A stretch of DNA of 64,000 nt from HyVt-477 sp965224605 (GCA_965224605.1 CBDCZP010000001.1:186001-250000); one strand, 5' to 3'. Numbered from the stretch's first letter, positions 18,701-28,157 are shown. Made by a program: numbers and translations. The notes: generated from the letters alone by a model not told the origin.

Positions 18701-20360
18701 ACCGGGTGAAGGTGGGCAGCTACCGGGTTATAAGGTCAATGAGCAAATTGGACGAGTACGTCATGCGACTCCGGGTGTGGGTTTAATCTCACCACCACCA
18801 CATCATGATATTTATTCGATTGAAGATTTAGCGCAGTTAATTCACGACTTGAAAAACGTCAATCCTAGCTCACGTGTATCCGTCAAGCTGGTATCCGAAG
18901 TGGGTGTTGGAACGGTTGCCGCAGGTGTATCAAAAGCACATGCTGATCACTTGACTATTTCTGGCTATGACGGTGGTACAGGCGCATCACCACTCACTTC
19001 ATTGAAACATGCGGGTTCCTCTTGGGAGCTTGGCTTGGCAGAAACACATCAGACCTTGGTGATGAATCGTCTTAGAAGCCGTATCAGCGTACAAGCTGAT
19101 GGTGGTATGAGAACAGGACGTGATGTGGTGGTAGCCGCTTTATTGGGTGCTGATGAGGTTGGTTTTGCAACGGCTCCGTTGATTGCAGAAGGTTGTATTA
19201 TGATGCGTAAATGTCATCTAAATACCTGTCCTGTAGGCGTTGCTACACAAGACCCTGAATTGCGCAAGCGTTTTACGGGTGAAGCAGAACATGTGGTTAA
19301 TTACTTCTTCTTTATTGCAGAAGAAGTGCGCGAGATTATGGCGAAGCTAGGCTTCCGTAATTATGATGAAATGATTGGACAATCTGATCGTCTTAACATG
19401 CGTGAAGCGATAGATCACTGGAAAGCAAAAGGTCTGGATTATTCCAATGTACTCTATAAGCCAGAGTCAGGTGATGACGATGTGCATTGCACAGAAATAC
19501 AAGATCATGGGATAGACAAAGCACTAGATAATCAGCTCATCAAAGAAGCTCAACCAGCACTTGAGAACGGTGAGAAAGTTGAGATAAACATCGCCGTACA
19601 AAACAGCAACCGAACATTCGGAACCATGTTGTCCGGTCGAGTAGCTGAGAAATATGGCCATGCAGGCTTACCTGATGACACAATTACTATCAATGCTAAA
19701 GGCACGGTAGGTCAATCGTTTGGTGCTTGGGTTGCCAAAGGTGTCACCATTAAGTTATCAGGTGAAGGTAATGATTATGTGGGCAAAGGCTTATCAGGCG
19801 GTAAACTCATTATTGCCCCTACTGAAGACTCTAGCTTAGAACGTGCAGAAGACAATATTATCGTCGGTAATACCGTTTTATATGGTGCAATTGCCGGAGA
19901 GTGTTATTTCCGTGGTGTGGGTGGTGAGCGTTTTGCAGTTCGTAACTCTGGCGCAACCGTTGTTATCGAAGGCGTAGGCGACCATGGTTGTGAATACATG
20001 ACAGGCGGCATCGTTGTTTGTCTAGGTGAAACAGGTCGAAATTTTGCAGCGGGAATGTCCGGCGGCATGGCTTATGTATTTGATGAGCAGGGTCAGTTTG
20101 ACGCACGTTGTAACAAAGAAATGGTGGAGTTGGAATCTATCAAAGCTGATCCAACCAATACCGATATAAGTGATTTAACCACTGCTGATGATGCTCGATT
20201 GAAAGGCATCATAGAAAAGCATCTCGAATATACAGGTTCCGCTGTTGCGCAGAATATGCTCGATAACTGGGAAGCCACCCTTGAGAAGTTCATTAAAGTC
20301 ATGCCCGTTGATTACAAACGTGCGATGGAAGAAGTGAAACAAAAGAAAGCAGCAGCGTAA
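15795..20360 (+). CDS. gltB: Glutamate synthase (NADPH) large subunit
   Basis: GltB makes two glutamates from glutamine and 2-oxoglutarate, the second half of the GS-GOGAT ammonia assimilation route. The N-terminal class II amidotransferase has its nucleophile Cys22 in HDACGVGFVAH, exposed by removal of a 21-residue propeptide. The central and FMN-binding synthase domains follow; the FMN region includes GAMSFGSISYEAH and EGGQLPGYKV. The 3Fe-4S cysteines CHLNTCPVG are near residue 1,140. A C-terminal beta-helix GXGXG domain completes the 1,521 aa, the usual length. I chose ATG 15795; the TTG three bases earlier is possible. gltD follows after 9 bp. Confidence 0.97.
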   Translation: MHPGVLPSPKGLYDPRNEHDACGVGFVAHIKGEKSHNIIQQGLTILQRLHHRGAVGADPLSGDGAGLLMQISDGFFRNVVDFDLPEVGAYGVGMLFLPQDDAEREAIQKVVESVITEEGQQVLGWRTVPVDNSGLGETVYPTEPRIRQVFVGSASGVNQKELERKLFVIHKRITVAVKGMAGAAYFYINSMSTRTIVYKGMLLAGQVGEYYPDLNDERMISALALVHQRFSTNTFPTWDLAHPFRMIAHNGEINTNQGNVNWMAARQHSMASDILGDDLKKIWPLIPAGQSDSACFDNALELLVAGGYSMTHAMMMLIPEAWGSNELMDSKRRDFYEYHAALMEPWDGPAAVAFTDGRQIGATLDRNGLRPARYLITDDDLVVLASEMGVLEIPEDKIVKKWRLQPGKMFLIDMEEGRIIDDQELKDKLASDKPYAQWLEENQIHVSKLADRKEENTIPEALTGDALLNAQQAFGYTQEDMKFILAPMIKKGEEDLGSMGADNPQAVLSDRSRHLSNYFKQNFAQVTNPPIDPIREEIVMSLISLVGPKPNLLGINEAGSQKRLEVAQPVLSNRDLDKIRHVTDAVGDDFRTKTLDITYDVALGAESMEAVIQTLCEDAEAAVEGRFNILVLSDRNMSKERLTVPALLATSAVHHHLIRKGLRTETGLVVETAAAIENHHFATLAGYGAEAINPWLVFDTLETNLSTLAPELDIETAKYNYIKAVGKGLKKVMSKMGICTYQSYCGAQIFDAIGLKETFIDKYFTGTSTKIEGVGLAEISAEAKQLHDRAYGEQDIYQHHLDVGGDYAYRVRGEAHAWTPETIAKLQHAARGNDAKSYKEFTKIINEQNKALLNFRGLMDFKWADKPVPLDEVESAKEIVKRFATGAMSFGSISYEAHSTLAKAMNILGGKSNTGEGGEEPERFNPLPDGSPNPERSAIKQVASGRFGVTTEYLVNADDIQIKMAQGAKPGEGGQLPGYKVNEQIGRVRHATPGVGLISPPPHHDIYSIEDLAQLIHDLKNVNPSSRVSVKLVSEVGVGTVAAGVSKAHADHLTISGYDGGTGASPLTSLKHAGSSWELGLAETHQTLVMNRLRSRISVQADGGMRTGRDVVVAALLGADEVGFATAPLIAEGCIMMRKCHLNTCPVGVATQDPELRKRFTGEAEHVVNYFFFIAEEVREIMAKLGFRNYDEMIGQSDRLNMREAIDHWKAKGLDYSNVLYKPESGDDDVHCTEIQDHGIDKALDNQLIKEAQPALENGEKVEINIAVQNSNRTFGTMLSGRVAEKYGHAGLPDDTITINAKGTVGQSFGAWVAKGVTIKLSGEGNDYVGKGLSGGKLIIAPTEDSSLERAEDNIIVGNTVLYGAIAGECYFRGVGGERFAVRNSGATVVIEGVGDHGCEYMTGGIVVCLGETGRNFAAGMSGGMAYVFDEQGQFDARCNKEMVELESIKADPTNTDISDLTTADDARLKGIIEKHLEYTGSAVAQNMLDNWEATLEKFIKVMPVDYKRAMEEVKQKKAAA

Positions 20361-20369
20361 GGAATAGAC

Positions 20370-21821
20370 ATGGGAAAGATAACTGGTTTTAAAGAGTTTC
20401 CACGCGTCGAACGTGGCTACAAAGGTGTGGAAGAGCGGATTGTTCACTTTAAAGAATTTGTAGTAGCACTTGATGAAGAAGAACTGGCGCGTCAAGGTGC
20501 ACGTTGTATGGATTGTGGAATTCCTTTTTGCCACGATGGCTGTCCGGTTAACAATCTGATCCCTGATTGGAATGATCTGGTTTATCAAAATGATTACAAA
20601 GATGCGCTAACCACACTTCACAGTACTAATAACTTTCCTGAAATTACTGGCAGAATTTGCCCTGCACCGTGTCAGGAATCGTGTACGTTAAATATCGACG
20701 ATGAGCCAGTTACCATCAAAAGCATAGAATGTGCGATTATCGATAAAGGCTTCAATGAGGGTTGGGTCAAAGCTGAAACAGAAAAAAACAAAACTGGGAA
20801 AAAAGTAGCGGTAGTCGGTTCGGGGCCAGCAGGAATGGCGGCTGCACAGCAACTTTGTCGAGTAGGGCATGATGTTGTGCTGTTTGAAAAAGAAGCTAAA
20901 GCGGGTGGATTAACGCGTTTTGGTATCCCTGATTTCAAATTAGAAAAAACCGTTATTGAGCGCCGTGTACAGCAAATGATTGAGGAAGGCGTAGATTTGC
21001 GTCTGGATACCCATATTGGCGTTGATATATCTACCAAAGAATTATTAGCGGACTATGATGCTGTATTATTAACGGGAGGCTCAGAGTTACCTCGCGATTT
21101 ACCTGCGCCAGGACGCGACTTACAAGGCGTACATTTTGCAATGGACTTCCTCAAAGCTAATACCAAATTCGTGCAAGGTATTCATGGCGAAGATCAGGTA
21201 ATCTCGGCTAAAGACAAGCATGTAGTCGTGATTGGTGGTGGTGATACAGGTTCTGACTGTATTGGCACCTCTAGACGACACGATGCAAAATCTATCACGC
21301 AATTAGAAATAATGCCTCGTCCACCTGAAAAAGAAAACAAAGGTTTAACTTGGCCAGAATGGCCTAATAAAATGCGCACATCCACTTCGCAAGAAGAAGG
21401 TTGTGAACGTAAGTTCTCTGTAGCAACTAAAGAATTTATGGGTGATGAAAACGGGCAGCTAACCGCTATCAAATGTATCGAAGTAGAATGGAATCAAAAC
21501 GGGGATGGCAGATGGCAAATGTCAGAAATATCTGATTCAGAGTTTGAGTTGCCTGCAGATTTAATTACCTTGGCGATGGGCTTTGTACATCCTGTTCAGG
21601 ATGGCATGCTAAAAGAGCTTAATGTTGAGTTTGATCCAATGGGTAATGTGAAAGGCGATACCGAAGGTGATAATGCTTACTTTACATCTATTGATAAGGT
21701 CTTTTCGGCGGGTGATATGCGTCGTGGACAGTCGTTAGTGGTTTGGGCTATACGTGAAGGTAGACAGTGCGCACATTCTGTAGATAAATACCTAATGGGT
21801 GAAACCAGTTTGCCTCGCTAG
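20370..21821 (+). CDS. gltD: Glutamate synthase small subunit
   Basis: GltD takes electrons from NADPH through FAD and 4Fe-4S clusters to GltB. N-terminal cysteine sets CMDCGIPFCHDGCP and CPAPCQESC bind the clusters. The FAD Rossmann motif VVGSGPAGMAAA is near residue 150 and the NADPH motif VVIGGGDTGSDC near 290. A C-terminal GDMRRGQSLVVWAIREGR block completes the fold. Length (483 aa) is typical. It is translationally close to gltB, forming the standard operon. Confidence 0.97.
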   Translation: MGKITGFKEFPRVERGYKGVEERIVHFKEFVVALDEEELARQGARCMDCGIPFCHDGCPVNNLIPDWNDLVYQNDYKDALTTLHSTNNFPEITGRICPAPCQESCTLNIDDEPVTIKSIECAIIDKGFNEGWVKAETEKNKTGKKVAVVGSGPAGMAAAQQLCRVGHDVVLFEKEAKAGGLTRFGIPDFKLEKTVIERRVQQMIEEGVDLRLDTHIGVDISTKELLADYDAVLLTGGSELPRDLPAPGRDLQGVHFAMDFLKANTKFVQGIHGEDQVISAKDKHVVVIGGGDTGSDCIGTSRRHDAKSITQLEIMPRPPEKENKGLTWPEWPNKMRTSTSQEEGCERKFSVATKEFMGDENGQLTAIKCIEVEWNQNGDGRWQMSEISDSEFELPADLITLAMGFVHPVQDGMLKELNVEFDPMGNVKGDTEGDNAYFTSIDKVFSAGDMRRGQSLVVWAIREGRQCAHSVDKYLMGETSLPR

Positions 21822-22056
21822 AGTTCTTCGCTAAAACTCTTGGTTTTGCAAGATTCATCTGCGCTATCAAGATTTAAAAGAATAGTGGTTCGACCCAATT
21901 CAGCTGCTTGGACACTCACTCATTAATTTTAACCGCTACTATTTAACTACTACAAACGCTACTATTAACCACTACTATAAATATTGATGATAAATCTTAA
22001 GTTATAGCCTATAGTCTTTTTCCTTATTTCCCAAAAACAAAACTAATCATAAAAAC

Positions 22057-24165
22057 ATGAGCAAAGATTTCAAATCTCCGATGGATCAATACAAAGAAAT
22101 AGTCATTCTTTGGTCGTTGCGTATTCTGCTCGATCTGAAGGGCTATACCCTGATGGATATTTCTTATGGTTTATATGGTAATGAGCGCGCTTTAGCGGCT
22201 GTCGGTCTTGAGAAGTTATTGGATAAATATGACGAAGATAACGAGCTGAGTAAGAAAAAATTTCGTAAGATTCTAAATAAGCAATACAAAAAATATGAAG
22301 CAATGGATCATAATTTTGATGATCTGACGCTGTCACAAAATATTCGAAAACTCAGTGACTTGATTGATCTCAACCCCATCGAGCAACAATTATTGGCTTT
22401 TGGCGTGTTGCTACATGCAGTTCGTGATTTAGAAGCTATTTGTGACGTCTTGGGTGATATTTCATCGCATAGTGTGGTGAGTGTGCTTGCGGCTATTGTA
22501 GGCATTCCTCCGGTTGAAGTGCGCCAGGCGTTATCCTCTGATGGCTTACTAAATAAAACGGGATTGTTACGACTAGATCGAGAAGAACATACTAATCTTG
22601 AGTATCAAATTAGTATTCTGGATGAGATTTCTGATGTGCTGCTGGATGAAGATCAGCCCGATATTATGGAGTCATTGAAACGCTTCTTCACCCAAGGGAA
22701 AGCGGCTAATCTAAAAGTGAGCGATTTTGAGCATATTAGTAAAGATTACGAAATTGTGAGTCGTTATCTGAAAGCATCATGTGCGAAGGGTTTACAAGGC
22801 AGTAATGTATTGATTTATGGGCCTCCCGGTACAGGTAAAAGTGAACTGGTCAGGACATTGGCAAAGGATCTAGAATACAACCTGTATGAAGTGACGACGA
22901 CGGATGGCGAAGACGATGCCATCATGTATCAGGGTAGGGTGGATTCCTACCAGCTTTGTCAACAAGTGCTAAAGCGTAAAACTCTAACAATGATTTTATT
23001 CGATGAAATCGAGGATGTATTTGTACGTGACGGAAGCATGGAGCGTTATGGTATTCGCACCAGTACTGACTCCAAAAAGGGTTGGTTCAATATGGTGCTG
23101 GAAGATAACAAGGTACCTGCTGTTTGGGTTTCTAATGTCATCAGTCATATTGATGAGGCTATCCTGCGTCGTTTTGATTATGTCATGGAGCTTAAAACAC
23201 CTCCCAGAAAAACACGTATCAAGATTATCAATCATTACACTGAGAACTTAAATGTAAGCGAAGGCTGGATTAAAAAGATTTCAATTAACGAAGACCTTGC
23301 CCCCGGTTTGATTGCTCGTGCTGTAAAAGTGGTCAAAGAACTGGGTTTTAAAGACCAGATGCGAAACGAAGCAAGCCTGGAACGTGTGATTAGTAACACG
23401 CTACATGCGATGGGTTACGATAAAAATCTGGCTAAAGGCGCGGCGTCACCTATCTCTTATCGTCCCGACATTTTGAATGCTGACTATGATTTGGTTGCGC
23501 TGCAAGAAGGTTTGCAGAAATACGGTCAAGGCCGGTTTTGTTTATATGGCCCTTCGGGTACCGGTAAGAGTGAATTTGCACGTCATATTTCTGAGGTACT
23601 GGACAAGCCCTTGTTGGTGAAACGTGCATCTGATTTATTGGATCCTTATGTCGGTGTGACAGAAAAAGAAATCAAACAAATGTTTGAGCAAGCTTTAGAT
23701 GAGAATGCCTTATTGTTACTGGATGAAGCCGATAGTTTTTTGCAGGACAGATCACGCGCCAGACAATCCTGGGAAGTCACTCAGGTCAATGAATTGCTCA
23801 CTCAAATGGAGCGTTTTGAAGGTATATTCGTGTGTTCTACCAACTTAATGGATAATCTGGACCAAGCTTCATTACGTCGTTTTGATCTGAAAATTAAGTT
23901 TGATTACCTTAAACCTGACCAAGGTTGGGAATTATTTCAACAAGTTATTGCTGATTATAATAGTCGCATAAAAGACAAGGATGCGTGTGAGAAGAAAGTT
24001 CGAGCCTTGCGTGGTCTTACACCCGGTGATTTTGCTACGGTTGTGCGGCAGAGTCGCTATGCTCCAGTCAAGCTGGATGCCGAGTCTTTAATCGACGGTC
24101 TTAAACGCGAGATTGAGTTTAAGGACAAAGGTAAATTTAAAAACATCGGTTTTGTGGTGGATTAA
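22057..24165 (+). CDS. Double AAA+ ATPase, 702 aa
   Basis: Two AAA modules sit in one chain. The first has Walker A GPPGTGKS near residue 255 and Walker B ILFDEIEDVF near 315. The second has Walker A GPSGTGKS near 498 and Walker B LLLLDEADSF near 553, with arginine-finger type RRFD segments after each. About 230 residues of helical sequence precede the first module. This is the spastin/katanin-like or chaperone-like AAA layout, acting in the cytoplasm as an oligomer. It lacks protease motifs and the ClpB middle domain. It stands alone between gltD and the convergent aminopropyltransferase. The substrate cannot be inferred. Confidence 0.85.
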   Translation: MSKDFKSPMDQYKEIVILWSLRILLDLKGYTLMDISYGLYGNERALAAVGLEKLLDKYDEDNELSKKKFRKILNKQYKKYEAMDHNFDDLTLSQNIRKLSDLIDLNPIEQQLLAFGVLLHAVRDLEAICDVLGDISSHSVVSVLAAIVGIPPVEVRQALSSDGLLNKTGLLRLDREEHTNLEYQISILDEISDVLLDEDQPDIMESLKRFFTQGKAANLKVSDFEHISKDYEIVSRYLKASCAKGLQGSNVLIYGPPGTGKSELVRTLAKDLEYNLYEVTTTDGEDDAIMYQGRVDSYQLCQQVLKRKTLTMILFDEIEDVFVRDGSMERYGIRTSTDSKKGWFNMVLEDNKVPAVWVSNVISHIDEAILRRFDYVMELKTPPRKTRIKIINHYTENLNVSEGWIKKISINEDLAPGLIARAVKVVKELGFKDQMRNEASLERVISNTLHAMGYDKNLAKGAASPISYRPDILNADYDLVALQEGLQKYGQGRFCLYGPSGTGKSEFARHISEVLDKPLLVKRASDLLDPYVGVTEKEIKQMFEQALDENALLLLDEADSFLQDRSRARQSWEVTQVNELLTQMERFEGIFVCSTNLMDNLDQASLRRFDLKIKFDYLKPDQGWELFQQVIADYNSRIKDKDACEKKVRALRGLTPGDFATVVRQSRYAPVKLDAESLIDGLKREIEFKDKGKFKNIGFVVD

Positions 24166-24204
24166 CTCTATCAAGTTTAGACGCATGGGTAATCAGGTAG
24201 CCCT

Positions 24205-25734
24205 CTATATCTTCAAATCCGTCAAATACAAATGATAAAGCTTAGGCTCCATAATCGTATTAACAGGCGTTTTTACTTTGGATATATCTTTGCCAAACAC
24301 TTGTGCGGCTTGCATAATTTCTGAGCTTAGGAAGCGTGTAGGGATAGCAAACTCGAAGTTCTTCGGTAATACAGTGTTGATTCTTGCCATATTAAACCCC
24401 CAAATTCCAAATGAAGGTATAGTTATCTGATAACTCAGCGTGTCATCAAATACGGTGGCTAAAGTGTTCTCTATGCACCAAAAAGTATGTCGTGTGTAAA
24501 AGGGAGATGAACTTTGTGAAACCAAAACGGCATTCTCCGCCATGCGACGGCGTATCATAGTGTAAAACTCTCTTGAATAGAGTTTATTGATGGCTTCATT
24601 GTGAGGGTCAGGCATATCTATAATCACCCTATCGTAGAGGATACCGGGTTGATTAATAAAGCTGAAAGCATCTTCGTTATAGATAGTAAGACGGGGATCT
24701 TGCAAGCTGTTTTCATTAAGCTCAGCCAACATGTGAAGCTGTTGGCTGATTCTGGTCATTTCAGGATCAATGTCAACCAGATGAATGCTGTTCACATCCG
24801 CATATTTAAGTATTTCTCTGACCGCTAATCCATCACCACCACCCAGTATTAAAACGTTCTCACGTTTTCCTTTAATGGATAGTGCAGGGTGTACTAGTGC
24901 TTCGTGATAGCGGTATTCATCACGGGAAGAAAATTGAATATGACCGTCTATATAGAGATGTTGCTCATCACGGGTAGCCGATTTGGTGACTACTATTTTT
25001 TGGTAGGGCGTTTGTTTGTCGAAGATGATCTGATCAAAGTAGAGGTGTTTTTCTGCATAACGGGTCAGCACCGTACCATAGATAGTAAAGCCGATCAGCA
25101 TGAAGAGTATGCCTAGACTGATAATGGTTAATAGCTTGGTTCGATTTAAATATTTTCTGAAAAAATAAATATTGGTGAGTGCTGTTAAAATATTGATTAA
25201 ACCAATAGCAAAAGATGATCGTATCAAACCCAGTTGTGGCAACAAGACGAGTGGAAACACAACGGAGGCTATCAGTGCGCCAAAATAATCTATTGAGAGA
25301 ACATTTGCTAAGGAATGCCGGGAGCTTTGCTTTTGTTCCAGAATACGGGTGAGAATAGGTATTTCCATGCCTACTAATGCACCAATCATTAGGATCAGGC
25401 TATACATAGTGACATCGTAAAGAGCTCGCACCATTGGGAAAGCCATAAATAGCGACAAACTAGATACTCCGCCTATTAGAGCGATGGCGATTTCTATACT
25501 GATGAAGTTCTGGATTAAATCTTCGCTGAGTAGCTTTGATAGATAGGAACCCACTCCCATCGCAAACATAAAAAAGCCAATGGTGAGTGAGAATTGATAA
25601 ACGCTATTGCCCAGTAAATAGCTGGACACTGTGCCGATTATAAGCTGATAGGCAAGACCGCAGAGGGCTATGATCATTATCGAAACGAGCAGGATGCCAG
25701 TTTGCTGTTTACCTAAGGTTGAGTAGTCCTGCAT
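24205..25734 (-). CDS. Membrane-anchored polyamine aminopropyltransferase (spermidine-synthase-like)
   Basis: The N-terminal half (about 1-215) holds around seven transmembrane helices. The C-terminal half is a spermidine-synthase fold with the SAM/decarboxy-SAM site LILGGGDGLAVREIL near residue 292 and the catalytic-region motif DMPDPHNEA near 374. This 509-aa fused form differs from soluble SpeE (about 280 aa). The pathway partner SpeD is encoded at the head of the same minus-strand operon, which fits use of decarboxylated SAM. The actual amine acceptor is not known for this membrane class; it may modify a membrane or secreted partner. Confidence 0.88.
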   Translation of the reverse strand: MQDYSTLGKQQTGILLVSIMIIALCGLAYQLIIGTVSSYLLGNSVYQFSLTIGFFMFAMGVGSYLSKLLSEDLIQNFISIEIAIALIGGVSSLSLFMAFPMVRALYDVTMYSLILMIGALVGMEIPILTRILEQKQSSRHSLANVLSIDYFGALIASVVFPLVLLPQLGLIRSSFAIGLINILTALTNIYFFRKYLNRTKLLTIISLGILFMLIGFTIYGTVLTRYAEKHLYFDQIIFDKQTPYQKIVVTKSATRDEQHLYIDGHIQFSSRDEYRYHEALVHPALSIKGKRENVLILGGGDGLAVREILKYADVNSIHLVDIDPEMTRISQQLHMLAELNENSLQDPRLTIYNEDAFSFINQPGILYDRVIIDMPDPHNEAINKLYSREFYTMIRRRMAENAVLVSQSSSPFYTRHTFWCIENTLATVFDDTLSYQITIPSFGIWGFNMARINTVLPKNFEFAIPTRFLSSEIMQAAQVFGKDISKVKTPVNTIMEPKLYHLYLTDLKI

Positions 25735-26045
25735 GGATTCGTGAATATTCCTGCAATAAGTTCTGAAATAGAGGTGTAGTTATGTGTTGATATTATGTAG
25801 AGGGGGTTGAAACCAAAGGCTGTTCAATACTATGAAACTGTTCGTTAAACAGAAAAATTCCCTCCACCCTTCGACTATGCTCAGTGCACCGCCTAGCAGG
25901 GTGTTGTAAAAGGGCGCTTTTAGCTCCCTCCCCTTGCTAAAGGGAGGGAACTTAATGCGCCACCTTTTACAACATCCTCCCAGGGAAGAAGGAGTAGTGC
26001 TTTGCTCTACTACAGCACATCCATGTGCTTATCCCACCCTACAAT
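25735..26045. repeat. Intergenic region with a nested palindromic element
   Basis: Within this 311-bp gap, TGTTGTAAAAGG (from about 25902) and CCTTTTACAACA (ending about 25976) form outer arms. An inner CTCCCTCCCCTT/AAAGGGAGGGA pair forms a second arm. The segment just upstream, CTTCGACTATGCTCAGTG (about 25867-25884), resembles REP-like repeats found in many bacterial genomes. No gene is evident. The hairpin could attenuate read-through from the lipoprotein gene into the aminopropyltransferase gene. Confidence 0.6.
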
Positions 26046-26642
26046 TTACTTGCCTCTGGCGTGGCTACCCGATCCTGCTCTTGATTTTGCATTTGGGCTT
26101 GATTTTTTCGGATTGGATTTAGGTGCGGCTTTTCTAACATTCGCCTGCTTACTGGCTGGGTTAACCCCTGCTGATCGTTGGCGATTCATTAAATTACCCA
26201 TCATCATTCCCATCATCATCCCCATCATCATGCCACCAAAAGGGCTAGAAGCAGTTTCGGTGCCACGCGGATTGGAAGCCAGCACACGCTGATTTTCAGT
26301 ATCAATTTCTATTTTGAATAGATCATCTTCATCAGCACCTTTGGCATGATTGTTATCTTTGTCGTTAAAACCATTGAAGGAACCATCATTCTCTGCGGTT
26401 AAGCCGATATAGCTTTGTGGGAAGATCATAGGACGACTTGAATTTAACGACCGTTCCAAATCTTCACGCAATACCGCAACTGCTTGAGCACCATCTTTTA
26501 TGTCTGTTTTGCTACCCATTGCCTGCAATGTTCGGGTGGAGATTTCAGAGACTCTATTTAAGTCGATTGAGGTAGATGATTCGCCACATCCTGCGAGTAG
26601 TGAGACACTTAACGTTAATGCTGTTATTGATACTTTGTTCAT
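26046..26642 (-). CDS. Lipoprotein with Met/Gly-rich and basic C-terminus, 198 aa
   Basis: A lipoprotein signal peptide ends in the lipobox LLAGC with Cys19 as the predicted acylated residue. A central, moderately acidic region (about 55-125) is followed by GGMMMGMMMGMMMGN and then a strongly basic Ser/Lys/Gly/Arg tail. I do not recognise a named domain. It lies between a GNAT protein and the aminopropyltransferase in a SpeD-headed operon. The Met-rich segment could bind metal or membrane, and the Lys-rich tail could be an amine or modification target; both are speculation. Confidence 0.75.
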   Translation of the reverse strand: MNKVSITALTLSVSLLAGCGESSTSIDLNRVSEISTRTLQAMGSKTDIKDGAQAVAVLREDLERSLNSSRPMIFPQSYIGLTAENDGSFNGFNDKDNNHAKGADEDDLFKIEIDTENQRVLASNPRGTETASSPFGGMMMGMMMGMMMGNLMNRQRSAGVNPASKQANVRKAAPKSNPKKSSPNAKSRAGSGSHARGK

Positions 26643-26698
26643 TGTAGTTAACTTCCGGTTCTGATATTGAGTAAATTTGTCATGGCTAATCTCTCAGG

Positions 26699-27508
26699 CT
26701 AGTTGAACTTATAAGAATAATGCTGTTCATGAACACCTTCTTCATAATAATTGTTTAGTACACCCGCTTGATTAAAGCCTACATCCAATAGTACTTCATT
26801 GACTCCAATATAGTTAGAGGGGAAGGTAAGAAAAACAGCTCGTGCTTCCTCCTCTCTTGCACTATCAAGACCTAATTGAACATCTTCGGCAGTAAATAGT
26901 TGATCACCTTCATCATGCCAGCCAAAACTATACACATCCTCTGTTTCTGCTATTTCATAAATCGAGTTGAATTGAAGGGGTTTGTGTTCGTCTGTCGCAG
27001 TGTTTGCTGTTATGTTTTCTGCCATATTTTTTGGCGCAGGCTTTAGACGCATCCCCAATATTATCTGCGATTCGCCGACATCGTAGAAATCTTCATGGGT
27101 AATATCAATAGAAAAGCCTAATGACTGGTAAAGATGCAGTGCCGCTGCGTAAATAGCACCGTCTTCCGCTGATACGTAATCGCTGACTTTAATGAAAAGC
27201 TTGCGGCTATCCAAAGCTGTTAAGTGTTCAATGAGTTCGGTTATAATCTTGCGCCCTAGTCCTTGGTTAGTATGATCGCTGTGGATATAAGTCCAGGATA
27301 GCCAGTGCGTATTATCACAACCAGGTGGCGTTTTAAAACCAGTGACACCGATGATCATGCCATCTTGCTCAAGTACAAATTGATCATAAAAACCTGCTAC
27401 ATCACGATAATCTTTTTCCGCTTCTGCCGCATCGTCATCGTCATGGGTATTTATCAAGGCAATGACAGCGTTGATATCATCATCCTTCATTTTTCTTAGT
27501 AGTTTCAT
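26699..27508 (-). CDS. GNAT-family N-acetyltransferase, 269 aa
   Basis: Residues 1 to about 155 form a GNAT fold. The acetyl-CoA loop is in NQGLGRKIITELIEHL (variant of Q/RxxGxG/A), followed by the ALHLYQSLGF motif. A second, less recognisable part (about 185-269) may be a degenerate GNAT-like half. Its ATG overlaps the speD stop by 4 bp, so translation is coupled. The placement suggests acetylation of a polyamine or of an operon partner, which is inference. Confidence 0.85.
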   Translation of the reverse strand: MKLLRKMKDDDINAVIALINTHDDDDAAEAEKDYRDVAGFYDQFVLEQDGMIIGVTGFKTPPGCDNTHWLSWTYIHSDHTNQGLGRKIITELIEHLTALDSRKLFIKVSDYVSAEDGAIYAAALHLYQSLGFSIDITHEDFYDVGESQIILGMRLKPAPKNMAENITANTATDEHKPLQFNSIYEIAETEDVYSFGWHDEGDQLFTAEDVQLGLDSAREEEARAVFLTFPSNYIGVNEVLLDVGFNQAGVLNNYYEEGVHEQHYSYKFN

Positions 27509-27978
27509 AGGCTGCTGTTTCTATCGGTTACTTGGCTCCGTACTTGACCCCGCAAAAGAGTAGTCACGTCTATATCCTCAGTGACAAAAGCTTCACTCAG
27601 CACTTTGATACATTTCATTGGCTCAGTTTCCCCACACATAAAAATATCCAGAGCCGCATAATCTCGTTCTGGCCATGTATGAATACTGATATGAGATTCA
27701 GCCAAAACAGCAACACCGGAAACACCGCCGTTTGGCGTGAAATGATGCAGATGGATATGCAAAAGAGTGGCTCCAGATACTTCCACACAATCACGTAATG
27801 CTTTTTCTATGAGAGCCAAGTCATCAAGGTGATCTGCTTTCCACACATCAAGAATTAAATGCGTCCCCGCATACGTCATTCCCTCTTTTTTGATGAATAA
27901 ATCTTGAACTTCATTAGAAGTGTTGGCTTGTAGCCGCTCTTTATCGACAAAAGAGGGCCAGAGAGTTGCACAGGTCAT
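27505..27978 (-). CDS. speD: S-adenosylmethionine decarboxylase proenzyme
   Basis: SpeD decarboxylates SAM to give the aminopropyl donor for spermidine-type polyamines. It self-cleaves to form a pyruvoyl group. The cleavage segment AESHISIHTWPE contains the pyruvoyl-forming Ser95 and catalytic His100, and DIFMCG contains the conserved Cys115. Length (157 aa) fits the short bacterial class with an N-terminal extension. It is the first gene of the operon speD-GNAT-lipoprotein-aminopropyltransferase. Confidence 0.92.
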   Translation of the reverse strand: MTCATLWPSFVDKERLQANTSNEVQDLFIKKEGMTYAGTHLILDVWKADHLDDLALIEKALRDCVEVSGATLLHIHLHHFTPNGGVSGVAVLAESHISIHTWPERDYAALDIFMCGETEPMKCIKVLSEAFVTEDIDVTTLLRGQVRSQVTDRNSSL

Positions 27979-28157
27979 ATTGCTGTTAGATTAGTAATTA
28001 GAAGTGGATCATAACAGCAATTGCTTTTACTGAGTAGGTACTGAATATAGAAAATGTAATGAGCAAATAGTGTTCAATGGCATCTTATTTTCTTCACTGA
28101 TACGTACAAATCACATAATGACACATAAACCCATTTCGAATAACTAAAGGTAATGCC

